A DNA stretch of 64,000 bases from Chordibacter sp038110535 (GCA_038110535.1 JAYNJW010000006.1:1-64000); one strand, 5' to 3'. Positions 16,761-26,652 are shown, counted from the first letter of the stretch. A program made the numbers and translations. Notes: generated by a model from the letters alone, not told the origin.

Positions 16761-18116
16761 CTATAAGGTCTCTTCGATTTCGGGGACGACATGAACACTG
16801 TCACCAGGACGAAGTTCTTGTGGGGTGCCAAACTGAGGGAGGAGATAGGCGAGGGAAAAACCTTGGCTTACGCTTTGAATCCGTATTCTGGCGGCCTTTT
16901 TATTTGCTTTCCACAAGGTGTAGACATTGCCCAGAGTCACGCCTCTTTCACTACCTAATGGGAGCAAAATCATTCCTGCCTTTCCATCCACTCGTCCGAT
17001 GGTTGAGGGGACTCCTATTTCTCCAATTGTTTTGGCCTGAGCTGCTAACATAAGTTCTGCTTGGGAAAGCTTGGGTGGGCCATCTTCCGAGGGCAGAAAA
17101 GGATTAACCGCGACTTCTTCATCAGGCTTTTCAACTTCTCCCCCTTGTTGCTTGGCAATCATTTCATCGATGCCTCGCTTATACCCTTCGGCATCCGCTT
17201 TGCGTACTTCATCCTGAAGTGCTGCCAACTGTTCTTTTTGCTCGTTTCGAAGGGTATCGATAAATTCCTGATGCTCCTGGGCAGTTTTAATTTTTTGTTC
17301 TTCAAGATCCGCAACCAGGCGATTTAATTGCTCTTCCTTTTGTTCGGCGGCTTCTTTTTCTGCCTGACGTTCTTCCTTTTCCCTCTTCAGGTCTTCTTCT
17401 AGCCCAGCGACTTTGACGGTCAGTTCACCCACTTCATCCTCAAGCTGTTCTTTCCGCTCTTTCTCTTTGGCATAGAGATTCTGGTATTCGCGAAGTTCAA
17501 TATCCCGCATTACGACCATTTCGCGTAATTTGGCAATTTCCTTAAATTTATCATCCCTGTCCTTGTAAAACATTCCGATTACCGTGCGGAGACGGTTGGG
17601 GCGGGGAACACCCCTGACAATTGTGCCATCCTCTTTTTTCACATCTTTTTTTGGAAATTTCGATTCATCCGCAAAAGGATCTTGGAAACTTGCAGGTGGC
17701 GTAAGCTTGGTGCTGGGGTTGGTTTGCCATAATTTGGATTCGGAGTTCCAGACAAGTGCGTCTACCCCATATTCCAGATTCAGGCTGTCCAAGCTTTCCC
17801 GGTAATCGGGATTTTTAAGAATTGATTTTTCTGCAGAAGCCAATGACTCAGCTGCCATCGACAAAGGGTTTTCGTCGTTTTGACCCACCGGGTCATTTGC
17901 GTCAAAAATTTCGTTAAATGAACTTTTCTTGGCGGTAATGTCCTTCCATTGGGCGTCCCTTTCCGATTGCAGGATGGTGTAGGCATCAGTCACGACCTCA
18001 TCGAGGAAGGAGTGGGTCTGGGAGGTAAAAGTGTCCCATTTTAACCAAAGGACTCCCGCTAGTCCGAATAAAGCAAACATGGCAAGTAATCGAAAAACAG
18101 TGGCAAGAGCTCTCAT
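16761..18116 (-). CDS. Membrane-anchored coiled-coil protein (451 aa)
   Basis: An N-terminal signal anchor (about residues 5-25) is followed by a 150-residue polar region, a long Glu/Lys/Gln-rich coiled coil (about residues 190-320) and a small beta-rich C-terminal domain. That domain contains PSTIGRVDGKAGMILLPLGSERG, VTLGNVYTLWK and RPGDSVHVVPE, resembling the SH3-like/OB beta-barrel near the end of MreC-type or FlgT-like envelope proteins. The organisation is similar to MreC (TM, coiled coil, beta domain) but the coiled coil is much longer and there is no mreB or mreD nearby. Function unknown; a structural role in the cell envelope is an inference. Confidence 0.65.
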   Translation of the reverse strand: MRALATVFRLLAMFALFGLAGVLWLKWDTFTSQTHSFLDEVVTDAYTILQSERDAQWKDITAKKSSFNEIFDANDPVGQNDENPLSMAAESLASAEKSILKNPDYRESLDSLNLEYGVDALVWNSESKLWQTNPSTKLTPPASFQDPFADESKFPKKDVKKEDGTIVRGVPRPNRLRTVIGMFYKDRDDKFKEIAKLREMVVMRDIELREYQNLYAKEKERKEQLEDEVGELTVKVAGLEEDLKREKEERQAEKEAAEQKEEQLNRLVADLEEQKIKTAQEHQEFIDTLRNEQKEQLAALQDEVRKADAEGYKRGIDEMIAKQQGGEVEKPDEEVAVNPFLPSEDGPPKLSQAELMLAAQAKTIGEIGVPSTIGRVDGKAGMILLPLGSERGVTLGNVYTLWKANKKAARIRIQSVSQGFSLAYLLPQFGTPQELRPGDSVHVVPEIEETL

Positions 18117-18167
18117 GTCTTACAATCAATCGGAGTTACGAAATAAAATCAATCAAACATTCACATT

Positions 18168-20369
18168 CTATTCGTAAGCGGCGACCCGAAAAATTTGGGC
18201 ACGATCAAGCCCATGTGTTGAAAGGATTTCAATCTCCAGCGATTTAATTGTGGAAGTATCAAAACTATGCACCCGGTGAACTTGCGAATTCTTTTGGACC
18301 TCGGCCAATAATTTTGTTTTTCCGTCGCCCAGGGTGAAATAAATCCGATAATCCTTAATCAGGGAAACAGCATGCTCTTCTTTTGTCCAGCTAGGTCGCG
18401 GTGGGGTACAGTATCCAAAACAAGGATCAAAAAAGAGATCGATCCTGGAAATCGCTACGGGGGCAGACCAGTGAAATTCAATAAATTCCGGGTATGAGAA
18501 TGTGCTGGGTTGCGAAATCCAAAGTCCGGGCAGATAGATAGGTCGAGAATTTTCCTTAATTATTTCAGGTGCATCGTAGGGCTTTTGGCAGGGCGATATC
18601 TCGGTAATGGCACATCGATGAGGACGCGGAGAGTAGCAAGGAGATACCGAGTATTCAGAATATGGATTATCGCTTGCTATTTCGCAGATGTTTCTGGGGT
18701 ATTGAACCAAATGACCGACGGGTGCATCGATCCCTTCGATAATCTTGAAATTTTGATCCGATCGAATTTCTATAAAATGCCATCCCTTTTTCTTAATCCC
18801 GGTATTAAAACGGAAAATTACCCACTGTTCTCCCGACTGGCTAAGATCAAAACTATCCGTGCCTAGGCAGGATCCAGGAATGTGAAAATTCTGGGCAGAA
18901 CCTTCGAGCAAACGGGCCTCCAGTCGTTGGTTTTCATGACAATGGATCAAGAGCTTGATTGTTTCAATATGACCGGTCGTGGCAGGGAACTGAATGAGGC
19001 ATGCATCCGTTTCCCTGCCTGGCTCCCGGACTAATCCCAGCAGGTTTTTATCCTGCCAAGTAGTGGAGGCAGAGACTTTTGCCAGACTGGTTAAATTCAG
19101 TTCGTCCTTGGGTAAAGATTTTCCTGTCCTGTGGTTCTTCTTTTCCAGTTCTTTGCGGAGCTTCTCAATATGTCCGGGTTTGCACAGCGTTCGTGGAAGT
19201 CTTTGATCCGATATACACTTGGCAGCGCAATAACCTGCAGCATTTCCTATCTGGGATAAGGTTGGTGGATGAGCAAGACTGGAAGATACGCTCGGCTCGC
19301 AGGATATATGGCTTCCGGCCCATAATAAATTTTTAATTTTGGGAGAATACAGAGACCGTAAAGGGATTTCAAAAGAGTCGGGCAGTACGATATGTTTGTG
19401 CTCCGAAGAACTGAAATGACTATCTCTTGAAATGGGTGCACGGCTGACCGCTACGGAATCATCAAAGGTTTTTCCACAGATCAGATCTTCCTCCGTAAGA
19501 ATGTAATCTCCAATTCCCCGAAAAAAAGATTGGTTCGTGGGTAAGGGGATGACTCTCTTGATAAATAAATTTCTGGATGCATCTTGAAGCGGGGATCTGT
19601 TTTTAATGAAATCCCAGGCTGCCCAGCAGAGTTCGTGACGGTTGGGAATGTTTGAGTCCTCACCGATCCACTCGATAAGATGAAACCCACAGAGTTTTTG
19701 TTCCAACGATTTCATCCATGAAAGCCTTGCGGTAAGTAAATTATTCTCCCATCGAAACTTGACCCATTCGGGGCACTGAAAGGGAAGATTGTTTTGCGAA
19801 TTGTCAATTTCAACAAGCACCGCAGATTTAAATAAATTTTGAACGGGTTTGGTTGTATCGGTATGAACCGCACGGCGAGTTTCTCCAGGTGCATTCGCCA
19901 ATTTTGAGAATGCACCACCATCCGAACAATCGATGAAATATTCAGCTCTGTGCAAAAATTTCACTGACTGTGCATGATGAAAAAGGGTGCACGAGGCGAT
20001 CCGGTCGTTCGAAGCAGTAAGGCTGACTTCAAGGCACTGGTAGCCAAGCATCGGTGTGACATTGCTTTCTTGGTTGACCAAAGAAAAAAGAGCCCTGGCT
20101 TGGCCGGTAAATGTGCCTTCTTGGTTTCCGGTTCTTAGGACTGTGCTAATTTCTTCAAAAATCCCTGACTCTCTAAAAAAAGGGTCATTGCAACTTGCGG
20201 CATAATCCATGGGCATTTGATAACCTTCCCCGATGGAACCGCCCAGATCAATACTAGGCTCGATTAAATAAACCGTGGCACCTTCTCGGGCAGCAGAAAG
20301 AGCAGCAGAAATTCCACTGATCCCACCACCCACAATTAAAATATCTGATCTGCTTGGTTTAGGTTTCAA
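18168..20369 (-). CDS. FAD-dependent oxidoreductase (PF12831 type, 733 aa)
   Basis: The N-terminus is a dinucleotide-binding fold: DILIVGGGISGISAALSAAREGA (Gly-x-Gly-x-x-Gly at about residues 14-19) with an acidic end of beta-2 (YLIEPSIDLGGS). The second part includes the FAD-family pattern LWAGSHISCEPSVSSSLA and GNAAGYCAAKC (about 350-395). The C-terminal 300 residues are beta-rich, like the jelly-roll-type domain frequent in large Verrucomicrobiota and Planctomycetota members. These proteins are usually encoded near polysaccharide or sugar-acid genes, but the substrate is unknown. No signal peptide is evident. It is divergent from the ACIII operon across 213 bp. Confidence 0.75.
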   Translation of the reverse strand: MKPKPSRSDILIVGGGISGISAALSAAREGATVYLIEPSIDLGGSIGEGYQMPMDYAASCNDPFFRESGIFEEISTVLRTGNQEGTFTGQARALFSLVNQESNVTPMLGYQCLEVSLTASNDRIASCTLFHHAQSVKFLHRAEYFIDCSDGGAFSKLANAPGETRRAVHTDTTKPVQNLFKSAVLVEIDNSQNNLPFQCPEWVKFRWENNLLTARLSWMKSLEQKLCGFHLIEWIGEDSNIPNRHELCWAAWDFIKNRSPLQDASRNLFIKRVIPLPTNQSFFRGIGDYILTEEDLICGKTFDDSVAVSRAPISRDSHFSSSEHKHIVLPDSFEIPLRSLYSPKIKNLLWAGSHISCEPSVSSSLAHPPTLSQIGNAAGYCAAKCISDQRLPRTLCKPGHIEKLRKELEKKNHRTGKSLPKDELNLTSLAKVSASTTWQDKNLLGLVREPGRETDACLIQFPATTGHIETIKLLIHCHENQRLEARLLEGSAQNFHIPGSCLGTDSFDLSQSGEQWVIFRFNTGIKKKGWHFIEIRSDQNFKIIEGIDAPVGHLVQYPRNICEIASDNPYSEYSVSPCYSPRPHRCAITEISPCQKPYDAPEIIKENSRPIYLPGLWISQPSTFSYPEFIEFHWSAPVAISRIDLFFDPCFGYCTPPRPSWTKEEHAVSLIKDYRIYFTLGDGKTKLLAEVQKNSQVHRVHSFDTSTIKSLEIEILSTHGLDRAQIFRVAAYE

Positions 20370-20582
20370 AACGATAAATGCACTTACTTTATTTTACATC
20401 AGTGCTTCCTTCACAAGAAATTTCCCAATTTGCGATGCTTAAGACTGCTAATGAAATGCATTAAGTAAAATTAATAGGTAGTGTTTAAATTTTTTAATAT
20501 TGTGTGGTAGGCAAACTACAGATACTTGGTTTGTTTTACTTAATTAGCAACTTAATCAAGTTCCTCCTAAATCAGCCCAAAA
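20370..20582. promoter_or_regulatory. Divergent intergenic region upstream of actA operon, with 10-bp inverted repeat
   Basis: This AT-rich 213-bp region separates the FAD oxidoreductase gene (minus) from actA (plus) and must hold both promoters. It contains a perfect 10-bp inverted repeat, TTAAGTAAAA at 20461-20470 and TTTTACTTAA at 20534-20543, with a 63-bp centre that includes the AT-rich stretch TTTTTTAATATT. A protein-binding site pair that loops DNA is one possibility. No convincing Shine-Dalgarno sequence precedes actA. The promoter hexamers are not unambiguous. Confidence 0.35.
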
Positions 20583-21323
20583 ATGAAAAATATTTTTCCT
20601 AGATGGTCTAATACCATACCGGTAAAGGTGATCATTGGCCTGGGGATGATGGGTGGAGCTGCAGTTGCCGGCATTACTTACTACGCCACTCCTAAGTACA
20701 CCAGAGTAGGGTACCAGCCAACTCAGCCAGTTTCCTACAATCATGAATTTCATGCTGGTGAATTGGGAATTGACTGTAGGTATTGTCACACCGGAGTGGA
20801 TAAATCCTCCCATGCGAACATTCCAGGTGCCAATGTCTGCATGTCTTGCCACCAGAATATCAAGGGGGATTCTCCCTTATTGGAGCCTATTCGAACTTCT
20901 TACTTCGGAGAAGATACCAACCGGGATGGAAAACTTTCGGACGGAGAAGATTTGAATGGAGATGGTTTGCTCAATGCGGGTCCAGCCGTTCCCTGGGTTC
21001 GGATACACAAGGCTCCTGACTATGTTTATTTTAATCATGCAGTCCATGTTAACCGTGGTATTAGTTGTGTGGAGTGTCATGGTCGAGTCGACCAAATGGT
21101 CGAAGTCCATCACGACAAGCATTTGAGCATGGCTTTCTGCCTTGATTGTCACCGTAATCCTGAAAAAGCCCTTCGTCCGTTGGACGAGGTGACCAATCTT
21201 TCCTGGCAAGCCGATGCTGGAGATGAGGTTGATCCTTTAATCGCCCAAGTTCATGCCGGACTTGAGCTCAAAGATAATTGGGGTGTTCACCCGCCCCTCA
21301 GTTGTACTGGATGTCACCGATGA
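20583..21323 (+). CDS. actA: Alternative complex III subunit A, pentaheme cytochrome c
   Basis: A 246-residue protein with an N-terminal membrane anchor (about residues 14-33) and five CXXCH heme c sites: CRYCH65-69, CMSCH86-90, CVECH162-166, CLDCH186-190 and CTGCH241-245. This is the normal ActA complement. ActA is the periplasmic electron-wire subunit of the quinol:electron acceptor oxidoreductase ACIII, passing electrons from ActB to an oxidase. Unusually, residues 111-134 between the second and third hemes form an insert with an EF-hand-like loop (DTNRDGKLSDGE) and a second partial loop (DLNGDG). In ACIII homologues I know, EPIR-type sequence runs almost directly into PWVRIH. It is translationally coupled to actB (ATGA overlap). 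Confidence 0.93.
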   Translation: MKNIFPRWSNTIPVKVIIGLGMMGGAAVAGITYYATPKYTRVGYQPTQPVSYNHEFHAGELGIDCRYCHTGVDKSSHANIPGANVCMSCHQNIKGDSPLLEPIRTSYFGEDTNRDGKLSDGEDLNGDGLLNAGPAVPWVRIHKAPDYVYFNHAVHVNRGISCVECHGRVDQMVEVHHDKHLSMAFCLDCHRNPEKALRPLDEVTNLSWQADAGDEVDPLIAQVHAGLELKDNWGVHPPLSCTGCHR

Positions 21324-24300
21324 TCAAGGAAGCAGAACAGCCAAACTTACCCAGCGGTAAAGAATACTGGAAAAGCTTGGATAGTCTTGCCGAGACTCCA
21401 GGTTTTCAAGACTGGGTTTCGCGTGAGTTTCCTGAAGGTGCTAGTATGCTCGAAAGTGTACAACGTCGTAATTTTGTCAAACTGATGGCTGCCTCTTTTG
21501 GCTTGGCTGGTTTGGGTATTACTGGATGTAGACGTCCAGAGCATACCATCCTTCCTTATGGTAAAAGCCCCGAAGAACTGATTCCTGGAGTTCCTGCCTA
21601 TTATGCTACCTCCCAACCCACCAGTCGTGGATTTCATCCCCTCATTGTAGAAAGTCATCAAGGACGACCAACTAAAGTCGAGGGTAATCCTTCCTACTTG
21701 CCTTATGGTGGAAGTACGGATGTATACTCTCAGGCCAGTGTTCTTGATCTTTACGATCCCGATCGAGCACAGGGGAGTTTTGCTAGGCAAACTCTTAAAA
21801 GCGGAGTAAATCGTTGGAAAAAAGTTTCCACTGAATCTGTACTAGAAGCACTCACTGAAGAGGTAGCCAATGGCAAAGTTGCAGTTTTAGCCAATCGTTC
21901 TCATTCATTGCTTCGCCAGTCTCTTAAGCAGAAGCTCGTTTCTTCTGGCATACACTGGTTCGAGCACGACGCGATAGATTATACTTCAGCCGAAAATAAA
22001 CTAGGTAAAGCTCTTGGTCTCAAAAAGGCATTGCGTGCGGTTCCCGATTTATCTTCGGCCAAAAGGGTTTTATCTTTGGATAGTGATTTCCTTGGAAACC
22101 GCGAATCCAATGAATTGGCCAATACCAGAGCCTTCATGTCCGGTCGGAAGGTTTTGAAGCCATCGGACGCAAAAAAAATGAACCGGCTTTATATTGCCGA
22201 GTCTGATCTCTCTCGCACTGGTGGGGTCGCAGATCATCGTTTACGGGTTGAATCCTCGCAAATGATTGGGTTTGCCTCCTTGGTTGCATCTGAATTACTT
22301 TCCAAGCTTGGTGGTTCGGACCAATCATTAAAAAAGCACCTTAAAAATCTTTCATCCTTCACACAGGATCAAAAGGAGTGGGCTACTGAAGCAGTTGCTG
22401 ATTTACTAGGTAATCCCAAGAAATCTGTTATTTTGGTTGGTGGGCACCTTCCCGCAGAAGTTCAGTTGCTTGCTTACGAAATGAATCGTTTGCTCGGTGC
22501 GATCGGTTCGACGATTAACTACATTGAGGTTGGTCCATCTGCTGATTCTATTCTTTCACTCGAAAGTAAGATAAATGACGGTTCGGTAGAGCGCTTGTTT
22601 GTTCTTGGTGGTAACCCTGTTTATCAAAGCAAAGGTTTTATTAATTGGGAGGTCTTGTCGAAAAAGCTCAAATTTATTGTACGCCTCGGTGGATCAATTG
22701 ATGAAAGTTCCCAGATCGCTAATTACCACTTGGGGCAGTCTCATTATCTTGAGTCATGGGACTTGGGTACAACATGGGATCAATCTTCCTTTGTCCCGGT
22801 ACAACCTTTAATTGCTCCATTGTTTGATACAATTTCTGAGGCTACCCTCCTGTCACACTTGATTGGAGAAGAGAAAGATGATCATAGTCTTGTTAAAAAT
22901 CTTCACTCTCAATATTCCAATGGCGGAGACTTCAATGATTTCTTGAGGCTCGGAGTTCTAGCAACCAAGCCTGTTGCATTTACTTCATTGGACGCTACCA
23001 AAGCTTTACTTTCTATCAAACCGGGAAAAGTAAAAGCCTCTAAACTTACGGAGGACAATTTGGAAGTTGTTATCATTCCAGACTTTCACGCACACGATGG
23101 TCAGTATGCAAATAATGGATGGATGCAGGAATGCCCGGATCCGATAAGCAAGCTAACATGGGATAATGCACTCCTTATTAGTCCTGTCCTTGCCAAAATT
23201 TTGGAATCCAAGCATGACGGGCTTGGTCTTCTGCCCAAGCCAACGATGCTCAACAATAGCGGACAAATAGCTCCTGATGCTGCTCATTTTGATGGCGGTA
23301 AGCAAAAAGCACCTGTTGTTACGGTAAAAGTTGGAGATAAGTCCATCACCGCTCCTCTTTATGTTCAGCCTGGTTTAGCTGACTTTACACTTGTGGCAAC
23401 TCTTGGACACGGACGCTCTCATGTTGGGCGCGTAGGGCAGGGCACTGGCTACGATGTCACCCCTCTTCTTACGGGTGAGCCACTTGTGCTTTCAGGTGCT
23501 TCTATTGAGCCTACTGGAAATTTTGAAATCCTTGCGAATGTACAGGAGCACTGGTCGATGGAAGGCCGTGCGATTGTCCGCGAATCCAATGTAGACGAAT
23601 ATATCTCTGATCCTGGGTTTGCTTCTCATATGGGAGCTGAATCTCACTCACCTCCAATGTGGGGAAAAGACCAAGGGGCTTCCTTGCAAGAAAAAGCATC
23701 CTCAACCCCTCGGGGTAATTCCGCTTATGAGCACCCTGACCATACCTATGAAAAATCAGATGTTTTTGGCATTCATCAATGGGGTATGGCCATCGACTTG
23801 AATCAATGCACAGGATGCAGTGCATGTGTGGTTGCCTGTCAAAGTGAGAACAATATTCCAGTAGTGGGAAAAGATCAGGTGCTTCGAGGTCGTGAAATGC
23901 ACTGGATCCGTTTGGATCGTTACTTTAGTTCCACAGCCCGTGATGGAGCTGATATACCCTCCGATGTGCAAGTTTCCTTTCAAGGGGTAGCATGTATGCA
24001 TTGTGAAACAGCACCTTGTGAGAGTGTCTGTCCGGTAAATGCAACAGTTCATGACGAAGAAGGCCTTAATGCAATGGCCTATAACCGTTGTGTGGGCACC
24101 CGATATTGTGCAAACAATTGTCCCTACAAGGTCAGGAGGTTCAACTTCTTTGATTGGAATAAAAGAAAAACCGATGAGCTTTACCAGGGTCCCTTGGGTG
24201 ATAAAAATGATTCTCTAGTGGATATGGGCAAAAACCCTGATGTTACTGTGCGTATGCGCGGAGTCATGGAAAAATGCACTTATTGTGTTCAGCGTATTCA

Positions 24301-24688
24301 GGAATCCAAAATTCGCACCAAGGTGAACGCACAGCGTTCTGCCAAGCTTGAGTCGGGAGACGATGGAGCTGGTGTTAAACTTGGGATTAAGGACTTAAAA
24401 GTACCAGACGGGACTATCAAAACCGCTTGTCAACAGGTTTGTCCAAGCGAAGCAATTGTTTTCGGGGACATTAGTGATCCGAAAAGTGAAGTCAGTAAAC
24501 TTAAAAACAATCCAAGAGATTATTCCGTACTTGGATACTTAAATACCCGTCCCCGCACCACTTTTCTTGCCAAAGTCCGCAACCCCAATCCTAAGATGCC
24601 GGACTTTGCCACTACTCCTCATTCCACCCGAGAATACCATGATCGTGCCCATCCTTCGCACCATGGAGATGAACATGGAGCTCATTGA
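21320..24688 (+). CDS. actB: Alternative complex III subunit B, molybdopterin-family/iron-sulfur fusion
   Basis: This protein is 1122 residues from ATG at 21320, which overlaps the actA stop (ATGA). An upstream in-frame ATG at 21278 would lie deep inside actA and is rejected. A twin-arginine-like signal, QRRNFVKLMAASFGLAGL, lies near residue 50 and is followed by a lipobox-like ITGC, as in other ActB proteins. The large middle is a molybdopterin-oxidoreductase-type fold that in known ACIII carries no Mo cofactor. The C-terminal 270 residues hold ferredoxin-type Cys clusters: CTGCSACVVAC, CETAPCESVCP, CVGTRYCANNCP, CTYC and CQQVCP. These are consistent with three [4Fe-4S] and one [3Fe-4S] centres known from ACIII structures. 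Confidence 0.93.
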   Translation: MIKEAEQPNLPSGKEYWKSLDSLAETPGFQDWVSREFPEGASMLESVQRRNFVKLMAASFGLAGLGITGCRRPEHTILPYGKSPEELIPGVPAYYATSQPTSRGFHPLIVESHQGRPTKVEGNPSYLPYGGSTDVYSQASVLDLYDPDRAQGSFARQTLKSGVNRWKKVSTESVLEALTEEVANGKVAVLANRSHSLLRQSLKQKLVSSGIHWFEHDAIDYTSAENKLGKALGLKKALRAVPDLSSAKRVLSLDSDFLGNRESNELANTRAFMSGRKVLKPSDAKKMNRLYIAESDLSRTGGVADHRLRVESSQMIGFASLVASELLSKLGGSDQSLKKHLKNLSSFTQDQKEWATEAVADLLGNPKKSVILVGGHLPAEVQLLAYEMNRLLGAIGSTINYIEVGPSADSILSLESKINDGSVERLFVLGGNPVYQSKGFINWEVLSKKLKFIVRLGGSIDESSQIANYHLGQSHYLESWDLGTTWDQSSFVPVQPLIAPLFDTISEATLLSHLIGEEKDDHSLVKNLHSQYSNGGDFNDFLRLGVLATKPVAFTSLDATKALLSIKPGKVKASKLTEDNLEVVIIPDFHAHDGQYANNGWMQECPDPISKLTWDNALLISPVLAKILESKHDGLGLLPKPTMLNNSGQIAPDAAHFDGGKQKAPVVTVKVGDKSITAPLYVQPGLADFTLVATLGHGRSHVGRVGQGTGYDVTPLLTGEPLVLSGASIEPTGNFEILANVQEHWSMEGRAIVRESNVDEYISDPGFASHMGAESHSPPMWGKDQGASLQEKASSTPRGNSAYEHPDHTYEKSDVFGIHQWGMAIDLNQCTGCSACVVACQSENNIPVVGKDQVLRGREMHWIRLDRYFSSTARDGADIPSDVQVSFQGVACMHCETAPCESVCPVNATVHDEEGLNAMAYNRCVGTRYCANNCPYKVRRFNFFDWNKRKTDELYQGPLGDKNDSLVDMGKNPDVTVRMRGVMEKCTYCVQRIQESKIRTKVNAQRSAKLESGDDGAGVKLGIKDLKVPDGTIKTACQQVCPSEAIVFGDISDPKSEVSKLKNNPRDYSVLGYLNTRPRTTFLAKVRNPNPKMPDFATTPHSTREYHDRAHPSHHGDEHGAH

Positions 24689-24691
24689 TTT

Positions 24692-26098
24692 ATGTCTGCT
24701 GTAAAAGAAGTCGAAGAGCATGAGATCCTAAAAAAGGTCGATCCAGCACCTTGGAAAGAGGTGCCTCTCGTACTCAACAACAGGAGTTACAAATGGGTGA
24801 CCGACAAAATTTGTGGGATTGTAGAGGCCAAGACACCTACTTGGTGGTGGTGGTGTTTTATCACCGCCATGTGCATTGCAAGCTTTACCGGAATGGGTCT
24901 TTTTTATCTCGTTTCCACTGGGGTAGGCGTATGGGGAAACAATAACCCCGTGAATTGGGGTTGGGCGATTGTTAATTTCGTTTTTTGGATTGGAATCGGG
25001 CATGCAGGAACTTTAATTTCTGCAATTCTTTGCCTCCTTAAGCAAAAATGGAGGACCTCGATCAATCGTGGTTCTGAAGCCATGACCGTGTTTGCGGTGA
25101 TGTGTGCTGGAATATTTCCCTTGTTTCATGTCGGTCGGGTATGGTTTGCCTGGTGGCTTTTCCCTCTCCCCAATGCCAATGCGATTTGGCCTCAGTTCCG
25201 CAGTCCCTTGGAATGGGATGTGTTTGCTGTTTCCACTTATTTTACAGTTTCTGTTCTCTTCTGGTACATGGGTATGATACCTGATCTTGCCGTGCTTCGT
25301 GACCGTGCTACCGAGACATGGAGGAAATACTTTTATGGATTCTTTGCGATGGGTTGGAGGAATGCCAACAACCATTGGAGAAATTTCGAAATGGCCTACC
25401 TGTTACTTGCTGGTTTGTCCACTCCGCTCGTGCTATCTGTTCATACCATTGTGTCCTTTGACTTTGCTGTGGCAAACCTTCCTGGTTGGCACACAACTAT
25501 ATTCCCGCCTTACTTTGTTGCAGGTGCAATTTTCTCTGGTTTTGGCATGGTGCTGACCCTGCTTCTTCCCTTGCGTGCAGTTTACGGTTTGCACGACTTG
25601 ATTACACAGAAGCATATCGACAATATGTGCATGATCACCCTAGCCACCGGCAGTATGGTAGGTTATGCCTATTCGATGGAGTTCTTTATCGCTTGGTACG
25701 GTGCAAATTCCTATGAGGGTTTTGCCTTTATCAACCGAGCATTTGGAAATTACTGGTGGAGCTATTGGATCATGGTTTCATGCAATGTGATTTGCCCACA
25801 GCTGTTCTGGTTCAAAAAAATCCGTGAAAATATACCGTTGGTTTGGATTATTTCCATCTTTGTCAATGTGGGGATGTGGTTTGAAAGGTTTGTCATTGCA
25901 AATACCACCCTTTCTCGTGACTTTCTTCCATCTTCTTGGGGATATTATTCGCCCACCGTGGTCGATATTTTCACATTTTTTGGCACTTTCGGATTCTTTT
26001 CCGTACTCTTTCTTCTCTTCCTTCGCTTTCTTCCCCTCATGCCAATGTGCGAGGTCAAATCAGTTATGCCTCAAGCCGACCCTCATGCTGATCATTAA
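24692..26098 (+). CDS. actC: Alternative complex III subunit C, NrfD-like quinol-binding membrane protein
   Basis: A 468-residue integral membrane protein with about ten hydrophobic helices, of the NrfD/PsrC family. The N-terminal cytosolic or interfacial stretch RSYKWVTDKICGIVEAKTP and the helix WWWWCFITAMCIASFTGMGLF are typical of ActC. ActC oxidises menaquinol near the periplasmic side and passes electrons to the iron-sulfur chain of ActB. HAGTLISAILCLL corresponds to the conserved helix with His near the quinol site. It starts 3 bp after actB and is followed 2 bp later by actD. Confidence 0.93.
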   Translation: MSAVKEVEEHEILKKVDPAPWKEVPLVLNNRSYKWVTDKICGIVEAKTPTWWWWCFITAMCIASFTGMGLFYLVSTGVGVWGNNNPVNWGWAIVNFVFWIGIGHAGTLISAILCLLKQKWRTSINRGSEAMTVFAVMCAGIFPLFHVGRVWFAWWLFPLPNANAIWPQFRSPLEWDVFAVSTYFTVSVLFWYMGMIPDLAVLRDRATETWRKYFYGFFAMGWRNANNHWRNFEMAYLLLAGLSTPLVLSVHTIVSFDFAVANLPGWHTTIFPPYFVAGAIFSGFGMVLTLLLPLRAVYGLHDLITQKHIDNMCMITLATGSMVGYAYSMEFFIAWYGANSYEGFAFINRAFGNYWWSYWIMVSCNVICPQLFWFKKIRENIPLVWIISIFVNVGMWFERFVIANTTLSRDFLPSSWGYYSPTVVDIFTFFGTFGFFSVLFLLFLRFLPLMPMCEVKSVMPQADPHADH

Positions 26099-26100
26099 TA

Positions 26101-26652
26101 ATGAGTGATATCATGGACATCAAATATGCGGCTGCAGCAACTTTCTCTTCTGCTAAGGATTTATATCATGCTGCTGGCAGGGTTAAAGAAGAGGGTTATT
26201 CCAAATGGGAGTGCTTTTCTCCCATCCCGGTGCATGGATTAGATGCCCAAATGGGATATCCCCGTTCCAAAGTGCCTCGTTTCACCCTCGCTGGTGGAGT
26301 AACCGGTTTCTTCACCGGTATGCTCATTGTCTGGTTCATGAATGAATTTGATTATCCTCTGATCGTTGGGGGAAAGCCTTTTTTCAGTCCGATATACCCT
26401 TTCCCGGTTTTTTATGAATTGACTATTCTCTTTGCAGCATTCGGCACCCTCTTTGGAATGTTTTTTCTGAATCGTCTCCCCCGGCACAACCATCCTGTCT
26501 TCGAGCATCCAGACTTTGGAAGAACTGGTGATGATAAATACATGATTGTGATTGAAGTGGAAGATCCCAAGTTTGATGACGATCAAACCATTGAGTTCCT
26601 GCAAAGCGTTGGTGGTGAATCCGTTCAAATAATTCGTGAACCAATCGAGTAA
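26101..26652 (+). CDS. actD: Alternative complex III subunit D (DUF3341)
   Basis: A 183-residue protein of the DUF3341 family. The N-terminal cytoplasmic domain contains KDLYHAAGRVKEEGYSKWECFSPIPVHGLDAQMG. Two transmembrane helices follow (about residues 63-82 and 101-123) with the typical PVFYELTILFAAFGTLFGMF pattern, then a C-terminal EVEDPKFDDDQTIEFL tail. In solved ACIII structures ActD packs on ActC and ActB at the membrane. It overlaps or abuts actE. Confidence 0.92.
   Translation: MSDIMDIKYAAAATFSSAKDLYHAAGRVKEEGYSKWECFSPIPVHGLDAQMGYPRSKVPRFTLAGGVTGFFTGMLIVWFMNEFDYPLIVGGKPFFSPIYPFPVFYELTILFAAFGTLFGMFFLNRLPRHNHPVFEHPDFGRTGDDKYMIVIEVEDPKFDDDQTIEFLQSVGGESVQIIREPIE

Noticed and set aside
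21278..21319. Upstream ATG of actB
   Set aside because: It would extend actB back into the last heme motif of actA. The ATGA overlap at 21320 is the better start.
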